This document shows, piece by piece, positions 1 to 9,394 of a stretch of DNA of 64,000 bases. The notes beneath the pieces are model-generated. The model was given only the letters and a program-made list of their open reading frames with translations, ran no database searches and was not told where the DNA came from. Origin of the DNA: Lentimicrobiaceae bacterium (GTDB lineage: Bacteria; Bacteroidota; Bacteroidia; Bacteroidales; JALOCA01); assembly GCA_023227965.1 (NCBI GenBank), contig JALOCA010000003.1, positions 62,001-126,000 on the forward strand, given 5' to 3'. The translations under genes were made by a program, and so were the position numbers. The first letter of the stretch is position 1. Each line of letters starts with the position of its first letter.

Positions 1-1
1 G

Positions 2-937
2 GTAAAAACACTCGAAAGCCACGGGGCAATGAATTACACTATCATTGTAACCGCTACTGCTTCCGACCCCGCTGCCATGCAATTCTATGCCCCGTTTACC
101 GGCGCTGCAATAGGAGAATTTTTTAGGGATTCAGGAAGATCTGCCTTGGTGATTTACGACGATTTGTCGAAACAGGCAGTAGCTTATCGTGAAGTTTCTC
201 TTTTACTCCGCCGCCCACCCGGACGCGAAGCTTATCCCGGTGATGTGTTTTATCTCCATTCACGTCTGCTCGAACGGGCTGCCCGTATCATTTCTGCTGA
301 TCACATAGCAAAACAAATGAACGACCTGCCCGGATCTATCCAGCATCTTGTGAAAGGAGGAGGTTCTCTCACGGCTTTGCCAATTATTGAAACTCAGGCT
401 GGCGACGTATCAGCATACATCCCTACCAACGTTATTTCTATCACCGATGGACAAATTTTTCTCGAATCGGGATTATTTAACTCTGGTATCCGACCCGCTA
501 TCAACGTGGGAATCTCCGTTTCGCGCGTAGGTGGAAATGCACAGATAAAATCAATGAAGAAAATTGCCGGAACCTTAAAATTGGACCAAGCACAGTTCCG
601 CGAACTCGAAGCCTTTGCAAAATTTGGTTCCGACCTTGATGCTGCTACCAAAGCCGTTCTTGATAAAGGCATCCGGAATGTGGAAATACTGAAACAAGCC
701 CAATTTTCACCCATGCCAGTTGAAAAACAAATCGCTATTATTTTTTGCGGAACAAGGGGATTGTTACAAAAAATTCCCGTTAAGAGTATTAAAAACTTTG
801 AAGACGAATTTTTGAATTATCTTGAGCAAAATCATCAGCCGGTACTCCAGTCATTAAAAAAAGGAGAACTAAAGGACGATGTACTGGCAACACTTGAAAA
901 AACAGCCTTTCAAATAGCCAAAAGATACGAAAAATAA
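2..937 (+). CDS. atpA: ATP synthase F1 subunit alpha (C-terminal part, 5' end outside window)
   Basis: This is the catalytic-core alpha subunit of F1Fo ATP synthase, a non-catalytic nucleotide-binding partner of beta in the membrane-attached F1 head. The frame is open to the left edge (codons from base 2 read [13 protein letters not shown]), so the ATG at 29 is internal and the gene is truncated by the window. Visible family blocks are [44 protein letters not shown] and the [15 protein letters not shown] stretch, followed by the helical C-terminal domain. It is followed 54 bp later by atpG on the same strand, the usual alpha-gamma order. The call is firm. Confidence 0.97.
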   Translation, partial: VKTLESHGAMNYTIIVTATASDPAAMQFYAPFTGAAIGEFFRDSGRSALVIYDDLSKQAVAYREVSLLLRRPPGREAYPGDVFYLHSRLLERAARIISADHIAKQMNDLPGSIQHLVKGGGSLTALPIIETQAGDVSAYIPTNVISITDGQIFLESGLFNSGIRPAINVGISVSRVGGNAQIKSMKKIAGTLKLDQAQFRELEAFAKFGSDLDAATKAVLDKGIRNVEILKQAQFSPMPVEKQIAIIFCGTRGLLQKIPVKSIKNFEDEFLNYLEQNHQPVLQSLKKGELKDDVLATLEKTAFQIAKRYEK

Positions 938-991
938 AAATTCCCTTTTCACAGAAAATAAACGGATTAATGTAAATGCTGAATTGAACCC

Positions 992-1879
992 ATGCCAAGC
1001 CTGAAAGAAGTAAGATTACGGATTGCTTCGGTAAAAACTACCCAGCAGATTACCAGTGCCATGAAAATGGTTTCGGCATCCAAGTTGCGAAGGGCACAAA
1101 ATGCCATTCTTACCCTACGACCGTATGCTAATAAAATCAACGAAATTCTGCAAAATTTAACAGCAGCTTCGGGCAATAGTGGCGATAATCTTTTCTTTAA
1201 TTCCCGTTACCCCGAAAAAGTATTATTGGTGGTTATAGCTTCCAACAGAGGTATGTGCGGAGCTTTTAACGCTTCAATCATAAAAACCGCAATACAATAC
1301 ATTAACGAAAATTATCCCGGGCAGCAAAATAAAGGCAATGTGTCGCTGCTGTGTATAGGTAAAAAAGCCACCGATTTCTTTAAAAAAAGAAATTATAATA
1401 TCTTAGCTATTCACGACCATTTATTCGACCAGCTCACCTTTGATAACACCACGGATGTAGCCCGGCAATTGATGCAATTTTTTGTTTCGCGACAGTTTGA
1501 CAAAATTGAATTGGTTTACAACCAGTTTAAAAATCCTGCAGTACAAAAACTTATTGTTGAGCAGTACCTTCCGTTTAAACCGGCTGAGCCTGCCCCATCG
1601 GCTTTTACCGCAAAAAATGATTATATTTTTGAACCGGATGAAAAAACAATTACCGACGAGCTAATTCCCAAATCGCTTACGATTCAATTTTATAAAGCAC
1701 TGCTCGACTCTTTTGCTTCGGAGCATGGGGCAAGAATGACAGCCATGCACAAAGCTACCGATAACGCTCAGGAAATCATTAAAAAACTCACCATTATGTA
1801 CAATAAAGCCCGACAGGCAACAATTACAAATGAAATTCTTGAAATTGTGAGCGGGGCAAATGCGCTCAAGCAAAGCTAA
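992..1879 (+). CDS. atpG: ATP synthase F1 subunit gamma
   Basis: This is the central-stalk gamma subunit that rotates inside the alpha3beta3 head and couples proton flow to ATP synthesis. At 295 aa it has the family's normal length. The N-terminal helix carries the hallmark MPSLKEVRLRIASVKTTQQI and ITSAMKMVSASKLRRAQ, and the C-terminal helix carries SEHGARMTAMHKATDNA followed by YNKARQATITNEILEIVSGA, the two regions that form the coiled-coil shaft. ATG at 992 fits the family start exactly. It is the last gene of the ATP synthase operon here, since a separate ferritin promoter follows. Confidence 0.97.
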   Translation: MPSLKEVRLRIASVKTTQQITSAMKMVSASKLRRAQNAILTLRPYANKINEILQNLTAASGNSGDNLFFNSRYPEKVLLVVIASNRGMCGAFNASIIKTAIQYINENYPGQQNKGNVSLLCIGKKATDFFKKRNYNILAIHDHLFDQLTFDNTTDVARQLMQFFVSRQFDKIELVYNQFKNPAVQKLIVEQYLPFKPAEPAPSAFTAKNDYIFEPDEKTITDELIPKSLTIQFYKALLDSFASEHGARMTAMHKATDNAQEIIKKLTIMYNKARQATITNEILEIVSGANALKQS

Positions 1880-1980
1880 ACAGGATAAATAATCATCTTA
1901 TTATCAACAGAAAATGTTTTTTGTTGAATTTACATAAACTATATCTGCACCTCGTTGTTATTAATAAGTGTTAAAGATTT

Positions 1981-2013
1981 TTCATCTGAAAAGATGAATT
2001 TATTATACATTTG
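1981..2013 (+). promoter_or_regulatory. Probable ferritin promoter with embedded inverted repeat
   Basis: A Bacteroidota-type -7 element TACATTTG lies at 2006-2013, 23 nt before the ferritin ATG. Just upstream is a perfect 7-bp inverted repeat, TTCATCT-GAAA-AGATGAA, at 1981-1998. It sits in the -33/-7 spacer where a repressor or activator could bind. No good TTTG -33 box is visible, which is compatible with activator dependence. The assignment as an operator is inference. Confidence 0.45.
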
Positions 2014-2036
2014 TAGTTAAATAATAGAATTGCCCT

Positions 2037-2561
2037 ATGATAAACAAAACAGTAGAAAAAGCAATAAACGAACAAATTAAACTGGAAGAACATTCCTCAC
2101 GCATTTATTTAGCCATGGCATCGTGGTGCGAAACCAACGGATTACCGGGAGCTGCTGCTTACTTGTTCAAACAAACCGAAGAAGAACGGTTTCATTTACG
2201 TAAATTTATTAACTACCAGAACGACAGGGGTGGTTTTGCTAAATTGCAGACTCTTGATGCTCCAGAATTTGAATTTAAATCGCTGAACGATCTGTTCGAA
2301 AAAGTGCTGGTACATGAAGAATTGATTACATCTTCCATCAGCAATCTGTACGAAATAGCCGTAAATGAAAAAGACTTTACTACAGCCAATTTTTTGCAAT
2401 GGTTTATTACCGAACAAATTGAAGAAGAAAGTACTTTTCGTACCATTATTGATAAAATAAAATTAGCCGGTACGGAAAAAGGTGGTTATTTTCTTATGGA
2501 TAAAGAATTAGCTGCTATGGCAGCTGCTAAAATAGTTCCTTCAGCAGATACAGTAAACTAA
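2037..2561 (+). CDS. ftn: Non-heme ferritin
   Basis: This is a 24-mer iron-storage ferritin that oxidises Fe(II) and stores Fe(III) in the cytoplasm. The 174-aa protein has the four-helix ferritin fold with ferroxidase residues visible at Glu17, Glu50, His53, Glu94, Gln127 and Glu130. No heme-binding Met typical of bacterioferritin was noticed. It has its own probable promoter and is followed after 14 bp by an LD-carboxypeptidase gene in the same direction, probably cotranscribed. Iron- or oxidative-stress-linked regulation is likely from the family but not shown by the sequence. Confidence 0.95.
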   Translation: MINKTVEKAINEQIKLEEHSSRIYLAMASWCETNGLPGAAAYLFKQTEEERFHLRKFINYQNDRGGFAKLQTLDAPEFEFKSLNDLFEKVLVHEELITSSISNLYEIAVNEKDFTTANFLQWFITEQIEEESTFRTIIDKIKLAGTEKGGYFLMDKELAAMAAAKIVPSADTVN

Positions 2562-2575
2562 AAAAAACGAAAAAT

Positions 2576-3478
2576 TTGCGAACACCTCCGATACTTAAAA
2601 AGGGAGACACTGTGGCTATTGCTGCTACCGCAAGAAAAATTAATCCGGAAGAATGGCAAAATGCAGTTAATTTGCTTTCGTCCTGGGAACTGGAAGTAGT
2701 TTTCTCCGAAAACATCGCGAAAAGCGATCACCAGTTTGCCGGAAACGATAAAGAAAGACGTATAGGGTTTCAACAATTGATTGATGATGACAATATTAAA
2801 GCAATTATTTGTGCCCGGGGCGGATATGGAACAGTAAGAATTATTGACGACTTAGATTTTTCGCATTTTTCACAAAATCCGAAATGGATAGTAGGTTACA
2901 GCGATATTACTGTACTTCATTCTCATATTCACCGGCACTTTGCAATAGAAACTCTGCATAGTTGTATGCCATATGACTTTTCTGCTGCTAATCCCTCGCC
3001 TGAAACTATTGAAAGTTGCAGAAGCGTATTATTCGGACAACCATTAAATTACGAATTACAAGTCCATCCTCTTTCGCGAATTGGTGCATGCGAAGGGATT
3101 TTATGTGGCGGAAATTTGTCTATACTTTACAGTCTTACAGGAACAGCCTCAGATATTGATACCACAAACAAAATTTTATTTCTCGAAGATGTTGACGAGT
3201 ATTTGTATCATATTGACCGGATGATGCTAAGTTTAAAACGTTCGGGTAAATTGAACTGTTTGAAAGGCTTAATAATAGGCAGCTTTTCAAAAATGAACGA
3301 CAATGCCGTGCCTTTTGGTAAAAATGCTGAAGAAATTATTGTCGAAGCTGTAAGCGAATATAATTACCCGGTACTGTTCGGATTTCCTGCCGGACATTGC
3401 AATGATAACAGAGCCTTGGTTTTGGGAAGAAATGTAAAGTTTGACATTCAGGCTGCAAAAGCAACTTTGTGTTGTTGA
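2576..3478 (+). CDS. LD-carboxypeptidase (peptidase family S66)
   Basis: This is a muramoyltetrapeptide L,D-carboxypeptidase-like serine peptidase that trims the terminal D-Ala of murein tetrapeptides during recycling. The S66 Ser-Glu-His triad is visible: Ser109 in VGYSDIT, Glu204 in LFLEDVDEYLYHIDRM and His274 in FPAGHCNDNRAL. At 300 aa the length is normal. The start is TTG at 2576, which gives RTPPILKKGDTVAI, the expected N-terminal strand; no in-frame ATG fits. There is no signal peptide, so it acts in the cytoplasm. It lies 14 bp behind ferritin, and its 3' end nearly touches the convergent PAS gene. Confidence 0.9.
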   Translation: MRTPPILKKGDTVAIAATARKINPEEWQNAVNLLSSWELEVVFSENIAKSDHQFAGNDKERRIGFQQLIDDDNIKAIICARGGYGTVRIIDDLDFSHFSQNPKWIVGYSDITVLHSHIHRHFAIETLHSCMPYDFSAANPSPETIESCRSVLFGQPLNYELQVHPLSRIGACEGILCGGNLSILYSLTGTASDIDTTNKILFLEDVDEYLYHIDRMMLSLKRSGKLNCLKGLIIGSFSKMNDNAVPFGKNAEEIIVEAVSEYNYPVLFGFPAGHCNDNRALVLGRNVKFDIQAAKATLCC

Positions 3479-3482
3479 ATCA

Positions 3483-4343
3483 CTAAGCAGGTCTGATTGC
3501 AAGCGCAATATTTAACAGTTGTCCGTTCTCATCACATATGGGAACATAATGGTATTTGTACCTTTTTCCATCTTTTTCCGTTTCTACAATTAAGGGCTCT
3601 TTATTGTCAATAACTTGCTGAATTATTTTGTAAATATTTGAAAATGTGTCGTCATTTGTAATTTCGCCAACTTTTTTCCCGATAGCTTTTTCTGGGAGCA
3701 GATTAAAAGATTTACAAGCTACTTCATTGATTTGAACGATATGAAAGTTTTTGTCAAATAAAATAAACTGATCGTGAGTTACTTGAAGGATAGCATTGGC
3801 AATCTGCCGAGTTTCAAACAATTTTTGTTCGTAGAGATTCCTCTCTGTAATATCGCTGATCATCACCAGCGTAAATTTTATTATGCCCGCTTCATAAATA
3901 GGAGAAACACTGGTATCGCACCATAAAACACTTCCGTCTTTTTTGACGTAACGTTTTTCGGTTTGAAAATGGGGGACTTTACCATCTATAAGCTGCTGCA
4001 TGAGATATCTCGATTTGGTAATATCATCCTTATGCGTGATTTCTGTCATGTTAAACTGGTAAATTTCTTCCAGGGTATAACCAGTCATATTAGAAAAAAC
4101 TTTATTAACCAGGACGAAATCCCCCTTTAGATTGCCAATGATGATACCGATAGTGGTATTTTCGAATATTGCTTTCAGTTTGGCTTCATTTTGCCGGGAA
4201 ACGTAAACAATACTCTCAAGAAGCTCATGTTGTTCCTTATGGTAATGAAATTGCTTTTTCAACCGCATGTACTGAAAAAAGCCATACCCAAGCAGACAAA
4301 AAAGAATGGCAGATAAAATATGAATAACAACAAAATAGTTCAT
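3483..4343 (-). CDS. Membrane-anchored tandem PAS domain protein without output domain
   Basis: This 286-aa protein has one N-terminal membrane helix (about residues 4-25), a short linker helix and two PAS domains. PAS-1 (about 55-170) ends in a PAC-like segment (RYVKKDGSVLWCDTSVSPI, then VMISDITERN). PAS-2 spans about 180-283. No histidine kinase, GGDEF, HTH or other output domain follows, and the stop comes immediately after PAS-2. It could be a stand-alone sensor that works through a partner, or a former kinase that lost its catalytic half. The cofactor or ligand cannot be read from the sequence. It has a well-formed promoter of its own. Confidence 0.85.
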   Translation of the reverse strand: MNYFVVIHILSAILFCLLGYGFFQYMRLKKQFHYHKEQHELLESIVYVSRQNEAKLKAIFENTTIGIIIGNLKGDFVLVNKVFSNMTGYTLEEIYQFNMTEITHKDDITKSRYLMQQLIDGKVPHFQTEKRYVKKDGSVLWCDTSVSPIYEAGIIKFTLVMISDITERNLYEQKLFETRQIANAILQVTHDQFILFDKNFHIVQINEVACKSFNLLPEKAIGKKVGEITNDDTFSNIYKIIQQVIDNKEPLIVETEKDGKRYKYHYVPICDENGQLLNIALAIRPA

Positions 4344-4357
4344 TATCTAAAAAACGA

Positions 4358-4390
4358 CAAATGTATAGTTATAAAATACTCTTTTGCAAA
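4358..4390 (-). promoter_or_regulatory. Promoter of the PAS-domain gene
   Basis: On the minus strand a TTTG (-33, at 4390-4387) is separated by exactly 21 bp from TACATTTG (-7, at 4365-4358), matching the Bacteroidota housekeeping consensus. The implied start of transcription is a few bases before the ATG at 4343, giving a very short leader. Confidence 0.65.
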
Positions 4391-4643
4391 CTTTCTTTCA
4401 AACGCTTTATTTATTAAACAATTCGCTTGTAAATTGAAAAAAAGCGCAAACAGCTATTCTGATTTTTGTAACTATGATGTGAAAAAATAAATACTTTTTA
4501 TCATATACACATCCTGCTTTGTAATGATAGACAACCTAAGAAAATATTATAGTCGCCTCTGATATTTTTTAATATCTTTACAAACCAAAAAGGAACGACC
4601 TGACTACTTAGGCATTCTTTTTCAACAGAAACCCAAGAAATAT
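4391..4643. other. AT-rich divergent intergenic region
   Basis: This is the remainder of the 300-bp gap between the PAS gene (minus) and the BNR/T9SS gene (plus). It is strongly AT-rich and contains no credible ORF or RNA gene. TATCTTTA near 4573-4580 is a 7/8 match to the -7 consensus and could serve the plus-strand gene, but no -33 box supports it. Confidence 0.5.
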
Positions 4644-6206
4644 ATGATAATGATAAAAAAACTTTTACTTTATTTTCTTTTATTAGCCGCTATTCCTGCC
4701 TATACACAACATACCAATATAATGATAAGTAGCAATAATGAGCCGGAAGAGCCCTCCATATACATTAACCCGCACAACACACAGCAAATAGTCGCCGGAT
4801 CGAACATTAATAATTTTTATTTTTCACAGGACGGAGGATATACATGGGCAGAACATCAGCTTACATCATCTTTATATGGAGTTTGGGGCGACCCCTGCCT
4901 GCTTTTTGATACCACAGGAAGCATTTATTTTTTTCATTTATCTAACCCTACATCCGGTAACTGGATAGACAGGATTGTTTGCCAGAAATCGAATGATGGA
5001 GGATTGACTTGGGATGTGGGATCTTACATGGGACTTAATGGTACTAAGGCGCAGGATAAGGAATGGGTAGTAGTAGATCCGGCTACCAATACTATGTATG
5101 CAACTTGGACACAATTTGACTATTATGGGTCAACAAATCCATTGGATAGCAGTATAATTCTTTTTTCACGTTCAACAAATCAGGGAATAACATGGTCGCA
5201 ACCACAAAGGCTGAGCCAACGTGCAGGGGATTGTGTTGATAGTGACAATACCGTTGAAGGGGCTGTTCCGGCAATAGGTCCCGAAGGAGAAATTTATGTT
5301 GCATGGGCTGGCCCTTCCGGGTTGGTATTTGACCGCTCGCTGGATGGCGGTTCAGCATGGTTGCCAAAAGATATTTTTATTACCGATATTCCAGGAGGAT
5401 GGGATTATAATGTTCCGGGAATAAGCCGCTGCAACGGACTTCCGGTAACTTGTTGCGACGTAAGTAACAGCCCTTACCGTGGGCGTATTTATGTAAACTG
5501 GACAGATCAGCGTAATGGGACATCCGATACCGACGTATGGCTGGTTTCCTCTTCCGATGGAGGTAATACCTGGAGCGAAGTAAAAAGAGTAAACAATGAT
5601 TTGCCAGGTAAACAGCAATTTTTTACCTGGATGACCATTGATCAAACAACGGGATACTTGTACTTTGTATTTTATGATCGTCGGAATTATTCCGGCAGAG
5701 AAACAGATGTTTATATGGCTGTTTCAAAAGATGGAGGTGAAACTTTCAGTAATTTTTCTATTAGCGAGACCCCATTTACTCCTAATGCAAACATTTTTTT
5801 CGGCGACTATACTAACATATCTGCACATAATAATGTAATAAGACCGATATGGACACGGCTTGAAAATAACAGTCTAAGTATTTGGACTGCTATTATTAAC
5901 CCCATGATATTATCTTCTGATCAACAGCAATTTTCCTTATTTTCACTTGAACAAAATTTTCCTAATCCATTCTCTGATAATACTTATTTTTCATTTAAAA
6001 TTAAATCCCCATGCCATGTAAGTTTGAAAATTTATGATGTTTTTGGAAAAGAAATAGCAACAATAATTAATAATAAATTATTGCAAACAGGAAAATATAT
6101 TGAAATGTTTAATACTACGCTAATTCCCATTGCATCGGGTGTATATTATTTCTCCTTAGTAAGTGAAAATCAGATAGTAAAACATAAAATGCTGTTTTTA
6201 AGGTAG
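4644..6206 (+). CDS. Secreted BNR-repeat (sialidase-fold) protein with T9SS sorting domain
   Basis: This 520-aa exported protein has a signal peptide (about residues 1-21, ending YTQ) and a beta-propeller with several Asp-box/BNR motifs: SQDGGYTW, SNDGGLTWDV, STNQGITWSQ, SSDGGNTWSE and SKDGGETFSN. The final 85 residues form a type A T9SS C-terminal domain (LEQNFPNPFSDNT, then IYDVFGKEIA and SGVYYFSL). It should be exported by Sec, then moved across the outer membrane and anchored or released by T9SS. I do not see the FRIP motif or arginine triad of true sialidases, so enzymatic activity is unproven; a binding or glycosidase-like role is possible. ATG at 4644 or 4650 are both plausible starts. 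Confidence 0.85.
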   Translation: MIMIKKLLLYFLLLAAIPAYTQHTNIMISSNNEPEEPSIYINPHNTQQIVAGSNINNFYFSQDGGYTWAEHQLTSSLYGVWGDPCLLFDTTGSIYFFHLSNPTSGNWIDRIVCQKSNDGGLTWDVGSYMGLNGTKAQDKEWVVVDPATNTMYATWTQFDYYGSTNPLDSSIILFSRSTNQGITWSQPQRLSQRAGDCVDSDNTVEGAVPAIGPEGEIYVAWAGPSGLVFDRSLDGGSAWLPKDIFITDIPGGWDYNVPGISRCNGLPVTCCDVSNSPYRGRIYVNWTDQRNGTSDTDVWLVSSSDGGNTWSEVKRVNNDLPGKQQFFTWMTIDQTTGYLYFVFYDRRNYSGRETDVYMAVSKDGGETFSNFSISETPFTPNANIFFGDYTNISAHNNVIRPIWTRLENNSLSIWTAIINPMILSSDQQQFSLFSLEQNFPNPFSDNTYFSFKIKSPCHVSLKIYDVFGKEIATIINNKLLQTGKYIEMFNTTLIPIASGVYYFSLVSENQIVKHKMLFLR

Positions 6207-6290
6207 ATATATCAATGTTGGTGGATTAAATTTTTTTTTATTTTTACTTTTTGTTTTAGATAAAGTAGTTAAAAATCAAATATACTAATA

Positions 6291-6908
6291 ATGGAATTAG
6301 AATTCCAGAAAATTTTAGAAAAATCAAGAGACTTATCCTTTGACAAGGGAATCCGAAAAGCCTCAATGGATGATATTGCCAACGTGATAGGTATATCAAA
6401 AAAAACTCTTTTCAAATATATCAAAAACAAAACGGACCTTGTACAAAAAGTTCTTGATTTTGAACGTGACAGTTTTGGGAAAATATTTGATGAATACAAC
6501 TTTGAAGGAGTAAATGCCATTGATATTTTACTTACGGTAAGTCGCGAAATAAGCAGGCGTTTTAAATATGTAAATCCTATGGTTACATACGAACTACGCA
6601 AATATTATCCAGCAATTTATCGTTTACATTTCGAAAAACGTATAGATTTTATTTTTGAAAAAATTAAAATCAACATCGAAAAAGGAATAAGCCAAGGTAT
6701 TTATCGTAGCGATTTCAGCATTGAACTACTTGCAAGATTGTACATCAGCAGATTGATTGACTTACAAAACCCTGTGTTTTTTCCCCCTGATAAATTTTCC
6801 TTCGGAGTGCTTTTTGAGGTAATGTTTGATAATTTTATCAGAGGCATAGCCAATACGCAAGGGATGGCATATTACGAAGAAAGGCGCAAGGACATGGTTT
6901 TTAAATAA
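6291..6908 (+). CDS. TetR/AcrR family transcriptional regulator
   Basis: This 205-aa DNA-binding regulator has an N-terminal TetR helix-turn-helix at about residues 15-55: GIRKASMDDIANVIGISKK, then TLFKYIKNKTDLV. The C-terminal ligand/dimer domain is helical and not recognisable by substrate. It is convergent with the ABC permease/ATPase operon on the other strand, which it could control, but no operator was identified. The gene is AT-rich. Family is firm, target unknown. Confidence 0.88.
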   Translation: MELEFQKILEKSRDLSFDKGIRKASMDDIANVIGISKKTLFKYIKNKTDLVQKVLDFERDSFGKIFDEYNFEGVNAIDILLTVSREISRRFKYVNPMVTYELRKYYPAIYRLHFEKRIDFIFEKIKINIEKGISQGIYRSDFSIELLARLYISRLIDLQNPVFFPPDKFSFGVLFEVMFDNFIRGIANTQGMAYYEERRKDMVFK

Positions 6909-6940
6909 AAAAGCCGCATATAAATAAATTATATACGGCT
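6905..6940 (-). terminator. Intrinsic terminator of the ABC permease operon
   Basis: The stem AGCCG-x-ATATA pairs with TATAT-x-CGGCT (6912-6940) around an AT loop. Reading on the minus strand it is followed by a run of T, consistent with a rho-independent terminator 20 bp after the permease stop codon. It overlaps the very end of the TetR transcript and may act in both directions. Confidence 0.65.
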
Positions 6941-6959
6941 GGAAGATATGAAAAAAAAG

Positions 6960-9377
6960 CTATTCGTATTTAATTGCATTTACTGGATTTTCAGTAGCAG
7001 CTTTTAGGATATGAAAGCTGATAGCCAACATGGTAACAACCCAGGCAATAATTCCAGAAAGCAAAAAAGTGATTGGAGAAACAGTAACATGGTATGCAAA
7101 TTTTTCGAGCCAATTACTAAGGAAAAAATAAGATATCGGACTGGCAATCACAAAAGCAATACCCAATAACAGAGAAAACTCATAGTAGAACATTCCGGTT
7201 ATAGAAGCAACTGATGCCCCGGAAATTTTCCTTATACCTATTTCCTTCGTTCTTTGTTCTGTAACGAATGATGCAAGACCCAACAAACCTAATAAGGCAA
7301 TAAAAAGAGAAATTACAGAAAACACGGTAAAAATTTGGGTAAGTTTTTTTTCGTGTGCATAAACAGTATTGTATGAATCAGTCATTATTTTGTAATCGAA
7401 AGGATTTTTAACACCAAATTTTTGCCAAACACCATTAATATAGCCAAGAGATTTATTAATTGTTCCTTCTTTAATTTTTATTGTCAAATATCCACCGGGA
7501 CGCTGTTGTAAAAAAATAACCATGGGTTCTATCTGATTGTGTAAAGAGATGTAATTAAAATCTTTAACCACGCCAATTACACGTGTATTTCGGTTGGCTG
7601 TACCGTCGAGATTAAGATCATATTGAATTTTTTTACCTAAAGGTTCAATCCAACCTAATTTTTTTGCAGCTGTTTCATTGATAATAACGGCTTTTTGGAG
7701 ATCGGTACCCCTGGTTTTATCAAAATCTCTCCCTTTAACTATTTGCATTCCCATTATTTTTATAAAATCATAATCGGCAATAATATTATTGAGGGCAATT
7801 TCCTGCATTTTTCCACCGTTTTCTACCCGCATCACCTGGATGGAAAAATTGTTGTATGGAAGTCCGAACGAAGTACTTACACCAATAATATCAGGATTTT
7901 TAAGAAGCTCCTGTTTAAATGCCGGAATACTTTTGGCGAAGGTAGTATCCTGAATTTGGGTGAAAAGAAGATTTTCCTTATCAAAACCGATATTTTTATT
8001 CTGAAAAAAGCGAAACTGACTGCTTACAATAAGTGTGCTTGAAATCATAAAAATAGAAATAACAAACTGAAATACAACCAATATTTTTCGTAGAAGTGCA
8101 TTTTTCCTTCCGACTTTGTTTTTCTCTTTCAAAACCACTGCCGGAATAAAGGAAGAAAGATAAAATGCAGGATAACTTCCCGAAATTAGTCCTACCAGCA
8201 AAGTAATAAGCAGGATACCCACAGAAATTAAAGGATCGGAAATTATGCCAAATGACATTTGCTTATCGGTAAGCGTATTGAACATCGGTAAAAACGACTG
8301 GATAAGGAAAAGGGAAATTATTAGGGAGATAAAAGCCAATACTACCGATTCGAACAAAAACTGTCGCTGGATTTGTACTCTGTAAGCTCCAATTACTTTG
8401 CGCATTCCCACTTCTTTTGCCCGGTTAGTAGATTTTGCTGTCGCCATATTCATATAATTGATTGCGGCAATCAATAAAATGAAAAAAGCAACAAATGAAA
8501 AAATATAAACGTAAAATATATTTCCGGTAGGTTCGTCGGCGGTGAGAGTTGAGTGCAAATGAATTTGCCCGAGACCGGTAGCCATCAGTTTAAAATTGGC
8601 ATTAATTTGTTTTCCGATGGTTTCCATGTATTTTTTATAAAATTCCGGAGACTTTTGAAGCAGGGTTTCTATTTGCACATTGGGTTTTAAGAGAATAAAG
8701 CTGAATGGATTCACATTCCAGAATGCTTCGGGCTGCATGCTATTGAACCTTTCAAACCCGATAAATTTGGCTATGGTGGACATAGAAATTAACCCGTCGT
8801 ACTGAATATGGGTATTCCCCGGCAGATTTTCAATAACCCCGCTTACTTTGTAACTGGTATTTCCATTTGTATAAATCAATTTTCCCAATGGATTTTCACT
8901 GCCAAAATATTTTTTGGCAAGTTTTTGTGTAAGTACAATGGTGTTGGGTTCGCACAAAGCTTTACCAGGAGACCCGTATATAAATTTACAACTGAAAATG
9001 GAAAAATGCGTAGAATCGGTAAACCAGATATTGTTTTCGTAAAATTCTTTATTATTACACCGTATCAGCATATTTTCGTTTCGAAACATACGGGTAAAAG
9101 ATTCTATTTCCGGATATTCAAGTTTGGGAGCCGGAGCCAAAGGAAATGAAGTAATGGCAAATTTATCATGTTTTTCACCAATACGGAAGTCGGATTCAAG
9201 ACGGTAAATCCGTTTATAATTTGTGTTGTATTTATCAAAGGAAAGTTCGTCGCGTATATATAACAAAATAAAAATGGTGGAAACCAGTCCAACTGTCAGA
9301 CCGATGATATTTAATGCCGAATAAAACTTGTTTTTCAGAATATTACGGAAAGCACTGTTAATATAATTTTTAAACAT
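6960..9377 (-). CDS. MacB/FtsX-type ABC transporter permease (double FtsX domain)
   Basis: This 805-aa integral membrane permease starts with an FtsX-type N-terminus (MFKNYINSAFRNILKNKFYS, then a TM helix) followed by a large periplasmic MacB-PCD domain (about 40-280). It then has a three-helix FtsX domain, a second periplasmic domain (about 455-660) and a final FtsX domain with the conserved TKEIGIRKISGAS loop. This ten-helix-type duplicated architecture is common in Bacteroidota exporters of lipoproteins, peptides or antimicrobials. The cognate ATPase gene lies 17 bp upstream. No membrane fusion protein or TolC is adjacent. The substrate cannot be inferred. Confidence 0.9.
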   Translation of the reverse strand: MFKNYINSAFRNILKNKFYSALNIIGLTVGLVSTIFILLYIRDELSFDKYNTNYKRIYRLESDFRIGEKHDKFAITSFPLAPAPKLEYPEIESFTRMFRNENMLIRCNNKEFYENNIWFTDSTHFSIFSCKFIYGSPGKALCEPNTIVLTQKLAKKYFGSENPLGKLIYTNGNTSYKVSGVIENLPGNTHIQYDGLISMSTIAKFIGFERFNSMQPEAFWNVNPFSFILLKPNVQIETLLQKSPEFYKKYMETIGKQINANFKLMATGLGQIHLHSTLTADEPTGNIFYVYIFSFVAFFILLIAAINYMNMATAKSTNRAKEVGMRKVIGAYRVQIQRQFLFESVVLAFISLIISLFLIQSFLPMFNTLTDKQMSFGIISDPLISVGILLITLLVGLISGSYPAFYLSSFIPAVVLKEKNKVGRKNALLRKILVVFQFVISIFMISSTLIVSSQFRFFQNKNIGFDKENLLFTQIQDTTFAKSIPAFKQELLKNPDIIGVSTSFGLPYNNFSIQVMRVENGGKMQEIALNNIIADYDFIKIMGMQIVKGRDFDKTRGTDLQKAVIINETAAKKLGWIEPLGKKIQYDLNLDGTANRNTRVIGVVKDFNYISLHNQIEPMVIFLQQRPGGYLTIKIKEGTINKSLGYINGVWQKFGVKNPFDYKIMTDSYNTVYAHEKKLTQIFTVFSVISLFIALLGLLGLASFVTEQRTKEIGIRKISGASVASITGMFYYEFSLLLGIAFVIASPISYFFLSNWLEKFAYHVTVSPITFLLSGIIAWVVTMLAISFHILKAATENPVNAIKYE

Positions 9378-9394
9378 AATGATCAGTTATTTTG

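Noticed and set aside
394..714. 106-codon minus-strand frame across atpA
   Set aside because: It lies fully antisense to a strongly conserved gene and has no recognisable domain; it is a codon-shadow of atpA.
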